Positions 36,793 to 46,609 of a stretch of 64,000 bases of DNA are shown in pieces. Under the pieces are notes generated by a model that was not told the DNA's origin, did no database searches, and saw only the letters and a program-made list of their open reading frames with translations. The translations under genes and the position numbers were made by a program. Source of the DNA: Lentzea alba. Lineage in GTDB: Bacteria > Actinomycetota > Actinomycetes > Mycobacteriales > Pseudonocardiaceae. The first letter of the stretch is position 1, and each line of letters starts with the position of its first letter. Location of the stretch: positions 62,001 through 126,000 of the forward strand of contig NZ_JAAMPJ010000003.1 of NCBI RefSeq assembly GCF_011067745.1. The letters run 5' to 3'.

Positions 36793-37445
36793 AGGTCTTC
36801 CGGCACTTGACCACGACGCTGGTGGCGTACGGCGCGATCGTCGCCGCCTGCGTTTTCCTGGCGGTCCTCGCCGCCACGTTCACCCTCTCGCTGTTCGCCG
36901 ACATCGTGTTCAGCGGGTGGATGATGGTCAGCGTGCAGATCGCGCGCTGGTTCGTGCTCTGGGTGGGGGTGTACGTCATCCACAACGTGCTGCCGATCGC
37001 GATCGCGCACGGCCGCACCCGCCGTGAGTTCCTGGCCGCGGCGACCGGTTTCAGCGCGGTCTTCGCCGTCGCGATGTCGGTGCTGGCGTGGCTCGGGTTC
37101 CTCGTCGAAGACAGCGTCTACGACGTGATGGGCTGGCGGAACCACCCGCACGGGTCGCTGCTCGCGTACACCCTGATGTTCGCGGTGTGGTGCGGGGTCG
37201 GCATGTTCGTGACCGCGGCGTTCGACCGGTGGGGCTATGGCGGGGCGCTCACCCTGCCCGTCGGTCTGGCGCTGGTGGCCGTGCCGGGGATCACCATGCC
37301 GGGCACCGACGACCTGCCCGTCTTCCGGGACGCCCCGGAGTTGCTCGGCGAGGGCTGGCACGTGGTGTCGGTGTTCGCGTGGATGATCACCATGGCCCTC
37401 ACGTGGGCGGTCGCGCGGGCCATGCCGGTGCGCACCCGGACCTGA
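36789..37445 (+). CDS. ABC transporter membrane subunit, unclassified
   Basis: A 218-residue protein from GTG 36789, overlapping the ATPase stop as GTGA. About five or six transmembrane helices are visible (LTTTLVAYGAIVAACVFLAV, VQIARWFVLWVGVYVIHN, FSAVFAVAMSVLAWLGFLV and others). GRTRREFLAAATG is a cytoplasmic loop like that in ABC-2 type permeases. Position makes it the permease partner. The exported substrate is unknown; YtrA/YtrB relatives often respond to cell-wall antibiotics. Confidence 0.75.
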   Translation: MKVFRHLTTTLVAYGAIVAACVFLAVLAATFTLSLFADIVFSGWMMVSVQIARWFVLWVGVYVIHNVLPIAIAHGRTRREFLAAATGFSAVFAVAMSVLAWLGFLVEDSVYDVMGWRNHPHGSLLAYTLMFAVWCGVGMFVTAAFDRWGYGGALTLPVGLALVAVPGITMPGTDDLPVFRDAPELLGEGWHVVSVFAWMITMALTWAVARAMPVRTRT

Positions 37446-37448
37446 CGG

Positions 37449-37922
37449 TCACCCGGCGCCGAGCTCGGTGGTGCGGTGGCGTTCCATCAGCTCGACCACG
37501 TCGGCGGTCGGCGGGTGGGTGATCGCGGCACCGGCCGAGCGCAGGACCTCCAGCGACTCGGTGAGATGGGCGTGCACGAACTGCTTGAGCGCGTCCGGGC
37601 TGGTCGACGCGAGCGCGATCTCGGCATCCGTCGGCATGCCCGGCATGTCGTGGCCCGCGTGGTGGTTGACGTACGGCGCGTCGAGCAGTTTCCGCAACTC
37701 GGTGAGCTCGGTTCTGCGGTTCTCGATCAGCGCCGGGTCACCGCCGAGCTCGACCAGTTTCAACGCCTGTTCGTCGGTCGCGATCGCCAGCTCGACGAAC
37801 GCGCGTTCCGTTGCGCCGTAACCGTTCGGGACGGGCGGTGGGGGAGGGGGTTCCTGCTGGCAGGCCGAGAGAAGGCCTGCCAGCAGGACCACGATCAGCC
37901 GTGGTTTCCGGCGTGATCGCAT
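37449..37922 (-). CDS. DUF305-like lipoprotein with degenerate metal motifs
   Basis: A 157-residue lipoprotein (signal LIVVLLAGLLSAC with lipobox Cys, then a proline run). The remaining helical sequence aligns in outline with DUF305 copper-related proteins: VELAIATDEQALKLVELG, HHAGHDMPGMPTDAEIALA and FVHAHLTESLEVLRSAG. The His-His pairs of both DUF305 repeats are replaced (ATDEQ and AHLTE), while the central HHAGHDMPGM stays and could bind Cu. The start overlaps the DUF1996 gene by 28 bases. Confidence 0.65.
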   Translation of the reverse strand: MRSRRKPRLIVVLLAGLLSACQQEPPPPPPVPNGYGATERAFVELAIATDEQALKLVELGGDPALIENRRTELTELRKLLDAPYVNHHAGHDMPGMPTDAEIALASTSPDALKQFVHAHLTESLEVLRSAGAAITHPPTADVVELMERHRTTELGAG

Positions 37923-38734
37923 TTCATCACCACGTTGATGCAGTTGCGGACGCGGCGTTCCATCTCGGCGCGCGGCCACACGTTGAAGAAGTCGCCGTGC
38001 ATCGTCTGCCCGGTGCCCGACGACAGGCGCAGCCCCGCGGTGCTGCCGTTGACCGGATACCGCAGGACCATCCTGAGCTTCGGCACGGAGACCGGGTGCG
38101 AGGACGGACATCCACCGGCCACGGGGTAGGACATGTGCGACCTGTGGTCGGCCGAGTCGAGGTTGCGGCCGTCCCAGCACTGCGGGAAGTCCAGGTACGT
38201 CTCCAGCATCGTGCCCGCCGGGCACACCACGAAGTTCTTGGACGGGTTGACGTGCCCGGCGTGCAGGCACGACCAGCGCGCGATGCTGTCGTGGTCACCG
38301 GTGGCCTTGGCGTTGCCGGCCACGATTTTGAGCCCGTACGGCGTCGGCTGGATCGCCGCCGGGTTGTTCACCCCCTCACCCAGGTAGTAGAAGGTGACCC
38401 CGGTCGGGGCGATCGCGGTGTTGTTCCGGTACAGCGTCGGCACCCAGTACGACGAGATGTCCGCGACCGGGTTGCAGTTGCCGGTCTGCCCCTCCAGCGA
38501 CTGCGGGGTGGTCGAGCGTGCGTTCGTCGAGTGGTTGCCGAAGAAGTCGTGCGAGTGGGACGCACCGGCCAGGTTCGGCAGGACGATCGGGTCGTCCGGC
38601 AGGCGATGGCTGATGGGACACTCCGCGAGGAACTCGGCTACTCGCACCGGTTCCCCTTGCGCCGCAACAGGAATGCTCAGCGCGGCGGCGATCAGTCCGA
38701 TGATGGCGCTGAAGTGCAGGACAGGCTTCCTCAT
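37895..38734 (-). CDS. Secreted DUF1996-domain protein
   Basis: A 279-residue exported protein (signal LHFSAIIGLIAAALSIPVAAQG). DUF1996 features are the SHSHDFFGN motif near residue 60, YWVPTLYRNN, the Cys/His pattern in WSCLHAGHVNPSKNFVVCP, and ADHRSHMSYPVAGGCPSSHP. The family is widespread in fungi and actinomycetes, often with carbohydrate-active modules, and its activity is unknown. It lies downstream of GH85, with a LacI-type palindrome in between, and is coupled to the DUF305-like gene. Confidence 0.85.
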   Translation of the reverse strand: MRKPVLHFSAIIGLIAAALSIPVAAQGEPVRVAEFLAECPISHRLPDDPIVLPNLAGASHSHDFFGNHSTNARSTTPQSLEGQTGNCNPVADISSYWVPTLYRNNTAIAPTGVTFYYLGEGVNNPAAIQPTPYGLKIVAGNAKATGDHDSIARWSCLHAGHVNPSKNFVVCPAGTMLETYLDFPQCWDGRNLDSADHRSHMSYPVAGGCPSSHPVSVPKLRMVLRYPVNGSTAGLRLSSGTGQTMHGDFFNVWPRAEMERRVRNCINVVMKCDHAGNHG

Positions 38735-38763
38735 TGAAGCTTTCCTCTCCGCAGCAGGATTGG

Positions 38764-38775
38764 GAGAGCGCTCTC
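38764..38775. promoter_or_regulatory. LacI-type operator GAGAGCGCTCTC before the DUF1996 gene
   Basis: An exact copy of the 12-base palindrome found at 27000-27011, within TGGGAGAGCGCTCTCACG. It sits 30 bases upstream of the DUF1996 start codon on the minus strand, so it probably overlaps that promoter. Confidence 0.6.
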
Positions 38776-38850
38776 ACGCAGGTCGAGCATGGCGCAGACC
38801 GCGATCGGCCGTCAATCCGAAAGAAACGTTCAGAAGTTCCGGTTTCTCGG

Positions 38851-40779
38851 TCAGGGTGTTCCGGTGATCGCCACGCGGGCGGGTGGTGAGACGTCGAACG
38901 CCTCGGTGACCGCCTCGATCTCGATCTGCGCGGTCTCGCCGGGGTTCAGCGGAATCGCGGGCACGAAGTACGCGTCGTTCGTGGTGCCGCCGAGGAAGAT
39001 CCGCTCGGTCCCGGTCCACTTGTAGACCCGGTACTGCCGGACCGCGCCGGCCGAGCGCGTCCAGGTGAGCCGTGCCGACATCGTTGTCGCGTTGGTGCGG
39101 CTCACCTGCTCGACCCGCACGTTCGACGGTGCCACCGGCGGCGTCAGGACCGGGTTCGTGACCCCGATCCGGCCGATCAGCGCGGTGACCGCGGCGCCGG
39201 GCAGCACCCGCAGCGAGATCTCGGTGAGGGTCGACCCGGAGTGCTCGCCGAGCGGGAACACGCTGCGCCGCCACGCCCCTGACACCCCGCCGAGGTCCAG
39301 GACCTTCTCCACGGTCCCGAACCGCAGCACGGCCTGCAGCCGCGACGGACCGGTGCCGGTGCGGTGGACGATCTCGAACTGGCTGTCGCCGGTCAGCTTC
39401 AGCGACGTCGCGAACAGCTTGACGTCGTTGGAGGACAGCGGCGTACCGGTGATCTTGAGCGCGGTGCCGCCGTCGTACGGGTCGTCCCAGTCCAGCGAAG
39501 GCGTCACCTTCGGGCCCGTGCCGGTGACGCTCCACCGCCAGGTCGGCAGCACGTCCTGCAGCGACAGGTTGTTCCACACCTGGGACGACCGCAGGATCCC
39601 GTTGACCGCGAACTTCCTGCCGTGGCCGGTGTTGAAGTTCGTCACGAACGGCAGCGAGGTGATCGGCGTCAGCTCGGTGACGTAGTGCGCGACGCCCTTC
39701 CAGTTCGCCGTCGTCGTGGTGTTCGCCGGGTCACCGTTGGGGCCCACCCAGAACCTGTTGTCCCTGGCGTAGAAGTCGGCCGGGCTCGACGCGGACTTGA
39801 AAGTCCACTCCGGACGGTAGAAGCCGAGCGACGTGGTGTGCGGCTTGCCCTCGGGGAACACCGAGGCCCAGCCGACGCTCGTGTTGTAACCGTTCGCCTC
39901 GACGTCCACCCCGGAGGCCAGGTCGTATGGGCTGCGGCCCATCTGCTTCGCCAGCGCCGCCGAGTTCGCGAGACCCTGCGTGCTCCACCAGAAGTTCAGG
40001 AACATCTCGTCGGACTGCGCGAAGAACATCTGGTTCCGCGCGGTCAGGGCGTTCTGCCAGGAGACGCTGCCGGAGTCGGTCATCGCGTCGTACCAGATGA
40101 CCCGCAGCCCGCTCTTCTTCAGGTAGACGATGAAGTCGCGCATGTCGGCGGCCAGCTGGGCGTTGCCGCCGGCGGTCTCCTGGTTGAGGAACCAGCCGTC
40201 GAACCCGTGGTGCCGCGCGACCTGGATCATCTTGTCCGCCACCGGGAACCTGTCGCCCTCGCGCCGGACGAAGTCGCGGACCCACTGGATCTGGCCGCCG
40301 TACGCGGTGGGCGGGAGGAAGACGTTGCCGATCACGCGGACACCGTTGCGGTGCGCGGCGTCGGTGACGGTCGGGTTCGGCGCGAGAATCAGGCCCTCGG
40401 ATGCTGAACCGCCCCAGAACACCAGTTCGTCGATGTACTGCCAGTAGTTCGTGGCGTAGTAGTTCATGTCGAGCGAGCCCTGCGCCGGGTTGTTGCTCGT
40501 CGGCGCGTACGCCACCAGCGCCTGCACCCGCGCCTCGCCCGCGTGGGCGTGCGCGTTGGCCGGTCTGGCCGGGACGACGCGCTTCGCCAGCGGCACGGTG
40601 CTGCGGTTGTACCGGGCGTCCCGGTCCGTCGACGGATCCCAGTCGAGGATCGTGGCCGGGTGCCAGTAGGACGCGTACGGCTGGGCGGTGGCGTCAGCGG
40701 CGGACGCGGGAGACTCGGCCAGCAGACCGGTGAGAGCCGCTGTCGAGCTCAGGACGAGGAACTGTCTCCGAGTGGGCAC
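38851..40779 (-). CDS. Exported GH85 endo-beta-N-acetylglucosaminidase
   Basis: A 642-residue enzyme with a Tat-like signal (PTRRQFLVLSSTAALTGLL). The GH85 barrel is recognisable by YWHPATILDW, LVAYAPTSNNPAQG and the catalytic FDGWFLNQE, giving Asn199 and Glu201 of the N-x-E substrate-assisted pair. Barrel pieces VIWYDAMTDSG and QSDEMFLNFWW follow. The C-terminus (from about residue 540) is a fibronectin-type beta domain. GH85 enzymes cut the chitobiose core of N-linked glycans, releasing oligosaccharides. The ABC importer, sharing an operator type, may take these up. Confidence 0.9.
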   Translation of the reverse strand: MPTRRQFLVLSSTAALTGLLAESPASAADATAQPYASYWHPATILDWDPSTDRDARYNRSTVPLAKRVVPARPANAHAHAGEARVQALVAYAPTSNNPAQGSLDMNYYATNYWQYIDELVFWGGSASEGLILAPNPTVTDAAHRNGVRVIGNVFLPPTAYGGQIQWVRDFVRREGDRFPVADKMIQVARHHGFDGWFLNQETAGGNAQLAADMRDFIVYLKKSGLRVIWYDAMTDSGSVSWQNALTARNQMFFAQSDEMFLNFWWSTQGLANSAALAKQMGRSPYDLASGVDVEANGYNTSVGWASVFPEGKPHTTSLGFYRPEWTFKSASSPADFYARDNRFWVGPNGDPANTTTTANWKGVAHYVTELTPITSLPFVTNFNTGHGRKFAVNGILRSSQVWNNLSLQDVLPTWRWSVTGTGPKVTPSLDWDDPYDGGTALKITGTPLSSNDVKLFATSLKLTGDSQFEIVHRTGTGPSRLQAVLRFGTVEKVLDLGGVSGAWRRSVFPLGEHSGSTLTEISLRVLPGAAVTALIGRIGVTNPVLTPPVAPSNVRVEQVSRTNATTMSARLTWTRSAGAVRQYRVYKWTGTERIFLGGTTNDAYFVPAIPLNPGETAQIEIEAVTEAFDVSPPARVAITGTP

Positions 40780-41022
40780 GTGATCACCTTTGTGCGCCGT
40801 CTGATTCGCCGCATACCGCCGCTGCGGTGACTGAACCGGACGACAACGTCCCGGTCTGCTGCGGTGGGTAACCGGACTCGTCCGAGGTGACTTTCCGTCG
40901 AACGGCGTCGAAACGCTTCGGCAACCATCCGAGTGGCCGAATCCTCACGGGGCTACTGGGCGGTAGCGTGACTCTCGCCGTCGCTTTTGGTTCCCCTGCA
41001 ACCAATTGAGGTGTACATCGTC

Positions 41023-41862
41023 GTGCGCATCAAATCTGTGCTTGCGGCGCTCGTTCTGGCGCTGATCCCGGCCACCGTCCCGGCCACCGCTACCGCGGCG
41101 GCCAACCCCTACGAACGCGGCCCGGCACCCACGGCCGCATCTGTCGAGGCCTCCCGCGGCACGTTCGCCGTGACCCAGGCCTCCGTCGCCCGTCAGTCGA
41201 ACTTCGGCGGCGGCACGGTCTACACCCCGACCAGCGATCTCACGTTCGGCGCTGTCGCCGTCTCACCCGGCTTCACCGCCACGCAGTCGTCCGTCGCGCA
41301 CTTCGGTCCGCGGCTGGCGTCCTACGGGTTCGTGGTGATCACCATCAACACCCTGTCCGGTTTCGACGACCCGGACAGCCGGGGCCGCCAGCTGCTCGCG
41401 GCCCTGGACTACGTGGTCCGCACCAACCCCCGCGTCGACGCCTCGCGCCTCGCCGTGATGGGGCACTCGATGGGCGGTGGCGGAGCATTGCGCGCCGCCG
41501 CGACCCGCCCCGCCCTGCAGGCCTCGATCCCGATGGCCGGCTGGCACACCACCAAGAGCTGGCCGACGGTCCAGGTGCCCACCATGGTGCTCGGCGGCCA
41601 GAACGACCCCACCGCCCCCAACTCCCAGCACTCCACGCCGTTCTACAACTCGATGACGGCCGCACCCGACAAGGCGTTCCTCGAACTGCGCGGCGGCGAC
41701 CACTCGGCGCCCCGCAGTGACAACGTGACGGTCCGGAAGTACACGCTGTCGTGGCTCAAGCGTTTCGTCGACGACGACCTGCGTTACGACCAGTTCCTGT
41801 GTCCGGCCCCGGCGCCGAACACGCTCATCTCGGCGTATCGGGACACCTGCCCGCACGCCTGA
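41023..41862 (+). CDS. Secreted cutinase / polyester-hydrolase-type esterase (PET-hydrolase family)
   Basis: A 279-residue protein from GTG 41023, chosen for GAGG at 41008-41011. Signal peptide residues 1-26, then ANPYERGPAPT, the mature start of actinomycete cutinases. The Ser149 nucleophile is in GHSMGGGG, Asp195 in GGQNDPTAP and His227 in GGDHSAP. Trp174 (AGWHTTK) matches a substrate-site Trp; the oxyanion/aromatic clamp Tyr is Phe84 (SPGFTATQSS). C260 and C276 can form the C-terminal disulfide; the extra active-site disulfide of Ideonella PETase is absent. Likely activity: hydrolysis of cutin-like polyesters or lipids. Confidence 0.88.
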   Translation: MRIKSVLAALVLALIPATVPATATAAANPYERGPAPTAASVEASRGTFAVTQASVARQSNFGGGTVYTPTSDLTFGAVAVSPGFTATQSSVAHFGPRLASYGFVVITINTLSGFDDPDSRGRQLLAALDYVVRTNPRVDASRLAVMGHSMGGGGALRAAATRPALQASIPMAGWHTTKSWPTVQVPTMVLGGQNDPTAPNSQHSTPFYNSMTAAPDKAFLELRGGDHSAPRSDNVTVRKYTLSWLKRFVDDDLRYDQFLCPAPAPNTLISAYRDTCPHA

Positions 41863-41870
41863 CCAATCGA

Positions 41871-41907
41871 GGCGCTGTGCCTGCTCGCGACGGTCTGGCA
41901 CAGCGCC
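41871..41907. terminator. Bidirectional hairpin terminator
   Basis: GGCGCTGTGCC (41871-41881) and GGCACAGCGCC (41897-41907) are an exact 11-base inverted repeat 9 bases after the cutinase-like gene and before the convergent VOC gene end at 41982. Confidence 0.75.
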
Positions 41908-41981
41908 ACCTCAGGCGCCCCGGCGCACATCGGGGAACAGCACGGCTGTACTGGTTACTCGTGTCAAACACAGCACAGCAC

Positions 41982-42416
41982 TCACGTTTCTCTGGTGAAC
42001 GGTCTGGGCAAGCCCTCCGGCAGTTCCAGCGGGACCGTGTAGAAGCGGACCTCGTGGCCGTCCGGATCGTGCACACCCGGCAGCACCCAGCCGACCGGCG
42101 TCCTGATGACCCCGTCGTGCTCGACTCCGTGCTCGGTGAGATGCGCCGCGAGTGCCTCGATGGCCTCCTGGCCCGGCACGCCGATGGAGAAGTAGTCGAA
42201 CCCCGCCGACGCGGCCGCCTGGTCGGGGTTGAGCCGCAGCGCGAGCGGCGGTCCGCCCCTGGCGTGATCCAGGGACACTCCCATCCGCACGCCCTGCTCG
42301 ACGAAGTTCACCATCAGCTCGTAGCCGAGGTTCGTCGTGTACCAGTCCAGTGACTTGTCCAGGTCGGACACGGGCAGCTTCAGGTGGTGGATGCCGTCCA
42401 GCAGCGGTGCGCTCAT
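41982..42416 (-). CDS. VOC (glyoxalase/bleomycin-resistance) family protein
   Basis: A 144-residue protein from ATG 42416, with AAGGGG upstream. It contains two beta-alpha-beta-beta-beta units: LDGIHHLKLPVSDLDKSLDWY with the first metal His, and DYFSIGVPGQEAIEALAAHL, ending GVHDPDGHEVRFYTV with the acidic ligand. VOC proteins isomerise, cleave or sequester small compounds. It is divergent from a TetR gene, with two perfect palindromes between, so it is probably induced by a toxic compound. Confidence 0.85.
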   Translation of the reverse strand: MSAPLLDGIHHLKLPVSDLDKSLDWYTTNLGYELMVNFVEQGVRMGVSLDHARGGPPLALRLNPDQAAASAGFDYFSIGVPGQEAIEALAAHLTEHGVEHDGVIRTPVGWVLPGVHDPDGHEVRFYTVPLELPEGLPRPFTRET

Positions 42417-42433
42417 GATCGTTACCCCTTGGT

Positions 42434-42448
42434 TGCAGTGAGACTGCA
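42434..42448. promoter_or_regulatory. TetR operator, site 1 (TGCAGT-N3-ACTGCA)
   Basis: A perfect 15-base palindrome TGCAGT-GAG-ACTGCA, 17 bases upstream of the VOC start and close to the TetR promoter. It has the same arms as the second site 19 bases away, giving two nearly face-aligned sites. Confidence 0.8.
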
Positions 42449-42452
42449 CTTA

Positions 42453-42467
42453 TGCAGTTAGACTGCA
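42453..42467. promoter_or_regulatory. TetR operator, site 2 (TGCAGT-N3-ACTGCA)
   Basis: A perfect palindrome TGCAGT-TAG-ACTGCA ending 4 bases before the TetR start codon. Together with site 1 it fills most of the 55-base divergent gap, so occupation would block both genes. Confidence 0.8.
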
Positions 42468-42471
42468 ACAT

Positions 42472-43110
42472 GTGGCAGAGGACGTCAACAGGGATTTGCG
42501 AGCGGCGCGCCGGGCGGACACCGAGGTCCGCGTCATCGAGGCGGCGACCGAACTGTTCGCCGAACGCGGTTACGTCGCCACGACGCTCGCCGACGTGGCG
42601 AAACACGCGGGGGTGGGGGCCCGCACGGTGTACGTGCGGTTCGCGACCAAGGCCGTGCTGCTGCAACGCTGCCTGGACGTGGCGATCGCGGGGGACTACC
42701 ACCGCGTGGCCCTGGCGGATCGCGACTGGTTCCAGCAGGCGATGAACGCGCCGACCGCCGAGGAACGCATCGCGCGCATGGCCCGCATCAGCGCGCAGCT
42801 GATGGCACGCACGGGCGCGCTCCTGCGGGTGGCACAACAGGCCGAGGCGATCGAACCGGAGATCGCCGAACGCGCGCAGGCGGCCCGCACGCAGACACAT
42901 CAGGCCATCGGCGGCTTCTTCCGGAAGCTGGCCGCCGACGGCCTGATCTCGAACGAGACCGTGGACTGGGTCGCGCAGACGGGTGCGGTGCTCGGCCAGG
43001 CCGAGACCTACGTGCTGCTCACCAGGACCACGGAACAGACGATCGAGGCCTACGAGTCGTGGCTGGTGGAAACCTGGACACGACTCGTAGGACTCGAAGG
43101 TCACTCGTAG
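42472..43110 (+). CDS. TetR-family transcriptional repressor
   Basis: A 212-residue TetR regulator from GTG 42472. HTH residues 20-65: VIEAATELFAERGYVATTLADVAKHAGVGARTVYVRFATK. The C-terminal ligand domain is all-helical and generic. It is divergent from the VOC gene with paired operators between and should repress both. The last 10 bases overlap the convergent FtsX gene. The leader is very short, and the second operator ends 4 bases before its start. Confidence 0.88.
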   Translation: MAEDVNRDLRAARRADTEVRVIEAATELFAERGYVATTLADVAKHAGVGARTVYVRFATKAVLLQRCLDVAIAGDYHRVALADRDWFQQAMNAPTAEERIARMARISAQLMARTGALLRVAQQAEAIEPEIAERAQAARTQTHQAIGGFFRKLAADGLISNETVDWVAQTGAVLGQAETYVLLTRTTEQTIEAYESWLVETWTRLVGLEGHS

Positions 43111-45615
43111 GCGATCGCGTCCAGCACGTTGAGACGCGCCGCCCGGATCGCGGGCAGGATCGCCGCGATCACCCCCACGAACGCGGCCACCACCAGGTAC
43201 TGGACCATGGTGACCCAGGGGAACCCGATCTCCGAGATGCCCTGGTCCTTCAACGCCTGCACGGTCGCGAGACCCAGCGCCACGCCGACCGCGAGACCGA
43301 GCACCGCGCCGAACACCGAGATCACCACCGACTCGACGGTGATCATCCGCATCACCTGCGACCGCCGCATGCCGATCGCCCGCAGCAGACCGAGCTCACG
43401 GGTCCGCTCGATCACCGACAGCGCCAGGGTGTTGATGACGCCGAGCACGGCGATCAGGATCGCCAGCGCCAGCAGGATCTGGATCATCAGCAGGACCGTG
43501 TCGAACTGCGAGGTCGTCTGCTTCACGAACGCGCTGCGGTCCTGCACGGTGATCTCCGGGTTGTCCGCGAACAGCGGTTCGACGCGCTTCTGCACGTCCG
43601 CCGCCGACGTTCCCGGCTTCACCTGGAGGAACGCCTGACCGATCTGGTCGGACCGGAAGTCCTTGCCCGCCGACTCCGGCAGCACCAGCGCGCCCTGCAG
43701 CACCTGCGTCTTGGCCCAGACGAACGCGATGGTGAACGTCTTCGGCTCGCTCGCCTTGGCCAGTTGCAGGGTGACCTTGCTGCCGACCGACCAGCCCTTC
43801 TCGGCGGCGAGGTCTTCCGGCATCGCGATCTGGTCGTCCTTCAGCGGCGCGATGTCGCCGGTCTTCGGCTTGAGGCCGAACATCGTCTTCATCGCTGCCA
43901 CGTCGGTCGGCGCGATCGCGAACAGCTGGTCGTCACCGGAGAGCACGCCGTCGGACGACCAGCCGAACGCCGAGCTCACGCCGTCGGTCTTCTCGACCTG
44001 CGTCAGGGCGTCCCGCTTGAACGTCGCCGGCTGACCCTCCATCTGGCCCTCGCCGGAGATGATCAGGTCCGTCTGGATCTGCCCGGCGGCGAGCTTCTCG
44101 ATCGACTTGGTCGCCGACGTCAGCACCACGCTCACGCCGGTGATCAGCGAGATGCCGACCATCAGCGCGGCCGCGGTGATCGCGGTCCGGCGCGGGTTGC
44201 GCGCGGAGTTGCGGCGTCCCAGCAGGCCCGGCATCGACCACGACAGCAGACGCCCGATCAGCGACACCATCGGCTTGGACAGCAACGGCGTCAGCAGCGC
44301 GACACCGACGAACGCCACCAGGATGCCGCCGAAGATCAACGGCAGCGAGGCCTGGTTGAACCCGAAGCCCAGGCTCGTCCCGCCCAGTGCCGCCACCAGC
44401 GCGCCGATGATCGTGATCTTGGTGAGCGGACGGTCCGGCGTCGCCGCCTCCCGCATCGCCGCGACCGGCGCGATCCGCGACGCCCGCAGCGCCGGCATCA
44501 CGGCCGCGACGACGGTGACGATCATGCCCACCGCGAACGACGAGATGATCGCCGACATCGGCACCCCGATGCCCGCGAGGTGCAGGTTGCCGCCACCGAG
44601 TGAGCTGAAGATGTTGGCCAGCAACGCACCCACGCCGATGCCCGCCCCGAGGCCGACGATCGACGCGATCAGGCCGATCACCAACGCCTCCAGCACCACG
44701 GACCCGATGACCTGGCCCCGCGAGGCGCCCATCGACCGCAGCAGCGCGAGCTCACGGGTGCGCTGGGCGACGATGATGGAGAACGTGTTGAGGATGATGA
44801 AGATGCCGACGAACAACGCGATGCCGGCGAACCCGAGCAGCACGTAGTTGAAGAACTTCAGGCCCTCGTTGATCTGGTCGGCCTGCTCCTTCGCCAGCAC
44901 GGCACCGGTCTTCACGTCGTAACCGGAGCCGAGCTTGGCCGCGACGGCGTCGCGCAACGCGTCGTCCGTCGTGCCCTGGGCCGCCGTCACGGTGATCGAC
45001 GAGTAGGCGTCCTTCTTACCCAGCAACAACTGTTGCGCGACCGGTTCGGTGAACGCCACCGAGAGTTCGCCGCCCAGCGAGTCACGGCCGCCCGCGTACT
45101 CGTAGATGCCGGTGATCTTGAAGGTCTTCTTGGGCTCCAGCGTGAGCAGCCCGATGTCGTCGCCCACCTTGAAACCGCCGGTCGACGCGAGATAACCGCC
45201 GACGACGACCTCGTCGTCTGCCTGAGGTGCCCTGCCCTCGCGGATCTTCTCCTGGCCGTTGCCCGTCCAGTTGCTGCCGAAGCGCGGCGACCCGGACGTG
45301 GTCATGACCTTGCCGTTCTTGCCGATCGGCCGGGCGGAACCCTGCACGTCGCCGACCGCCGACGCCACGCCCGGCACCGACTTCACGTCGGAGATCGCCT
45401 GGGGCGTCAGCAGTTCCGGCTCCTTGCCCTTCTCCGTCTTCGGCGACACCGAAACGTCCACATTGGCGAAAGCCGACGAGAACAGGTCGGTGAACGACCG
45501 CTGCAGCGTGTCGGTCAGCACGAACGAACCGGACACGAACATCACGCCCAGCACCACCGCGAGCGCGGACAGCACCAGCCGGAGCTTGCGCGACAGCAAG
45601 CTCTTGATAGTCGCC

Positions 45616-45623
<8 letters not shown>
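43101..45623 (-). CDS. MacB/FtsX-type ABC transporter permease
   Basis: An 840-residue protein with two FtsX-like permease cores: an N-terminal helix (LRLVLSALAVVLGVMFVSG), an extracellular domain, helices near residues 270-400 (VLLGFAGIALFVGIFIILNTF), and a second copy ending FGAVLGLAVGVALGLATV. Conserved REAATPDRPL and RRTAITAAALMVGISLITG loops contact the ATPase. ATG 45623 overlaps the ATPase stop by 8 bases. These permeases move lipoproteins, toxins or peptides in a mechanotransmission manner, or sense cell-wall antibiotics. Confidence 0.88.
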
Positions 45624-46389
<766 letters not shown>

Positions 46390-46514
46390 TTGCAGTCCCC
46401 TCCTGTGGGTCATCGTGCGCACCATCTTCGGCGACACGGACACACCGAAGGGTCAGGTAGTTCACTGAGACGAACCCTGAGATTAACCCCGGTGCCCCCG
46501 CTCCGAGCCGCCAC

Positions 46515-46532
46515 GCTGAGAGAACTCTCAGC
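46515..46532. promoter_or_regulatory. 18-bp palindrome upstream of the MacB-type operon
   Basis: GCTGAGAG-AA-CTCTCAGC is a perfect inverted repeat of 8 bases with a 2-base centre in the 220-base gap between the hypothetical gene (ends 46610) and the ATPase. It could be an operator for the operon or a small terminator stem; its length and AA centre favour an operator. Confidence 0.45.
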
Positions 46533-46609
46533 TGCGCCGCGTGTGCGCGACGGTGCGTTGGAGGAGACGTTATTTCACCGCTGCCGCAGTGTCTTCAGCC
46601 TTCGGAGTA

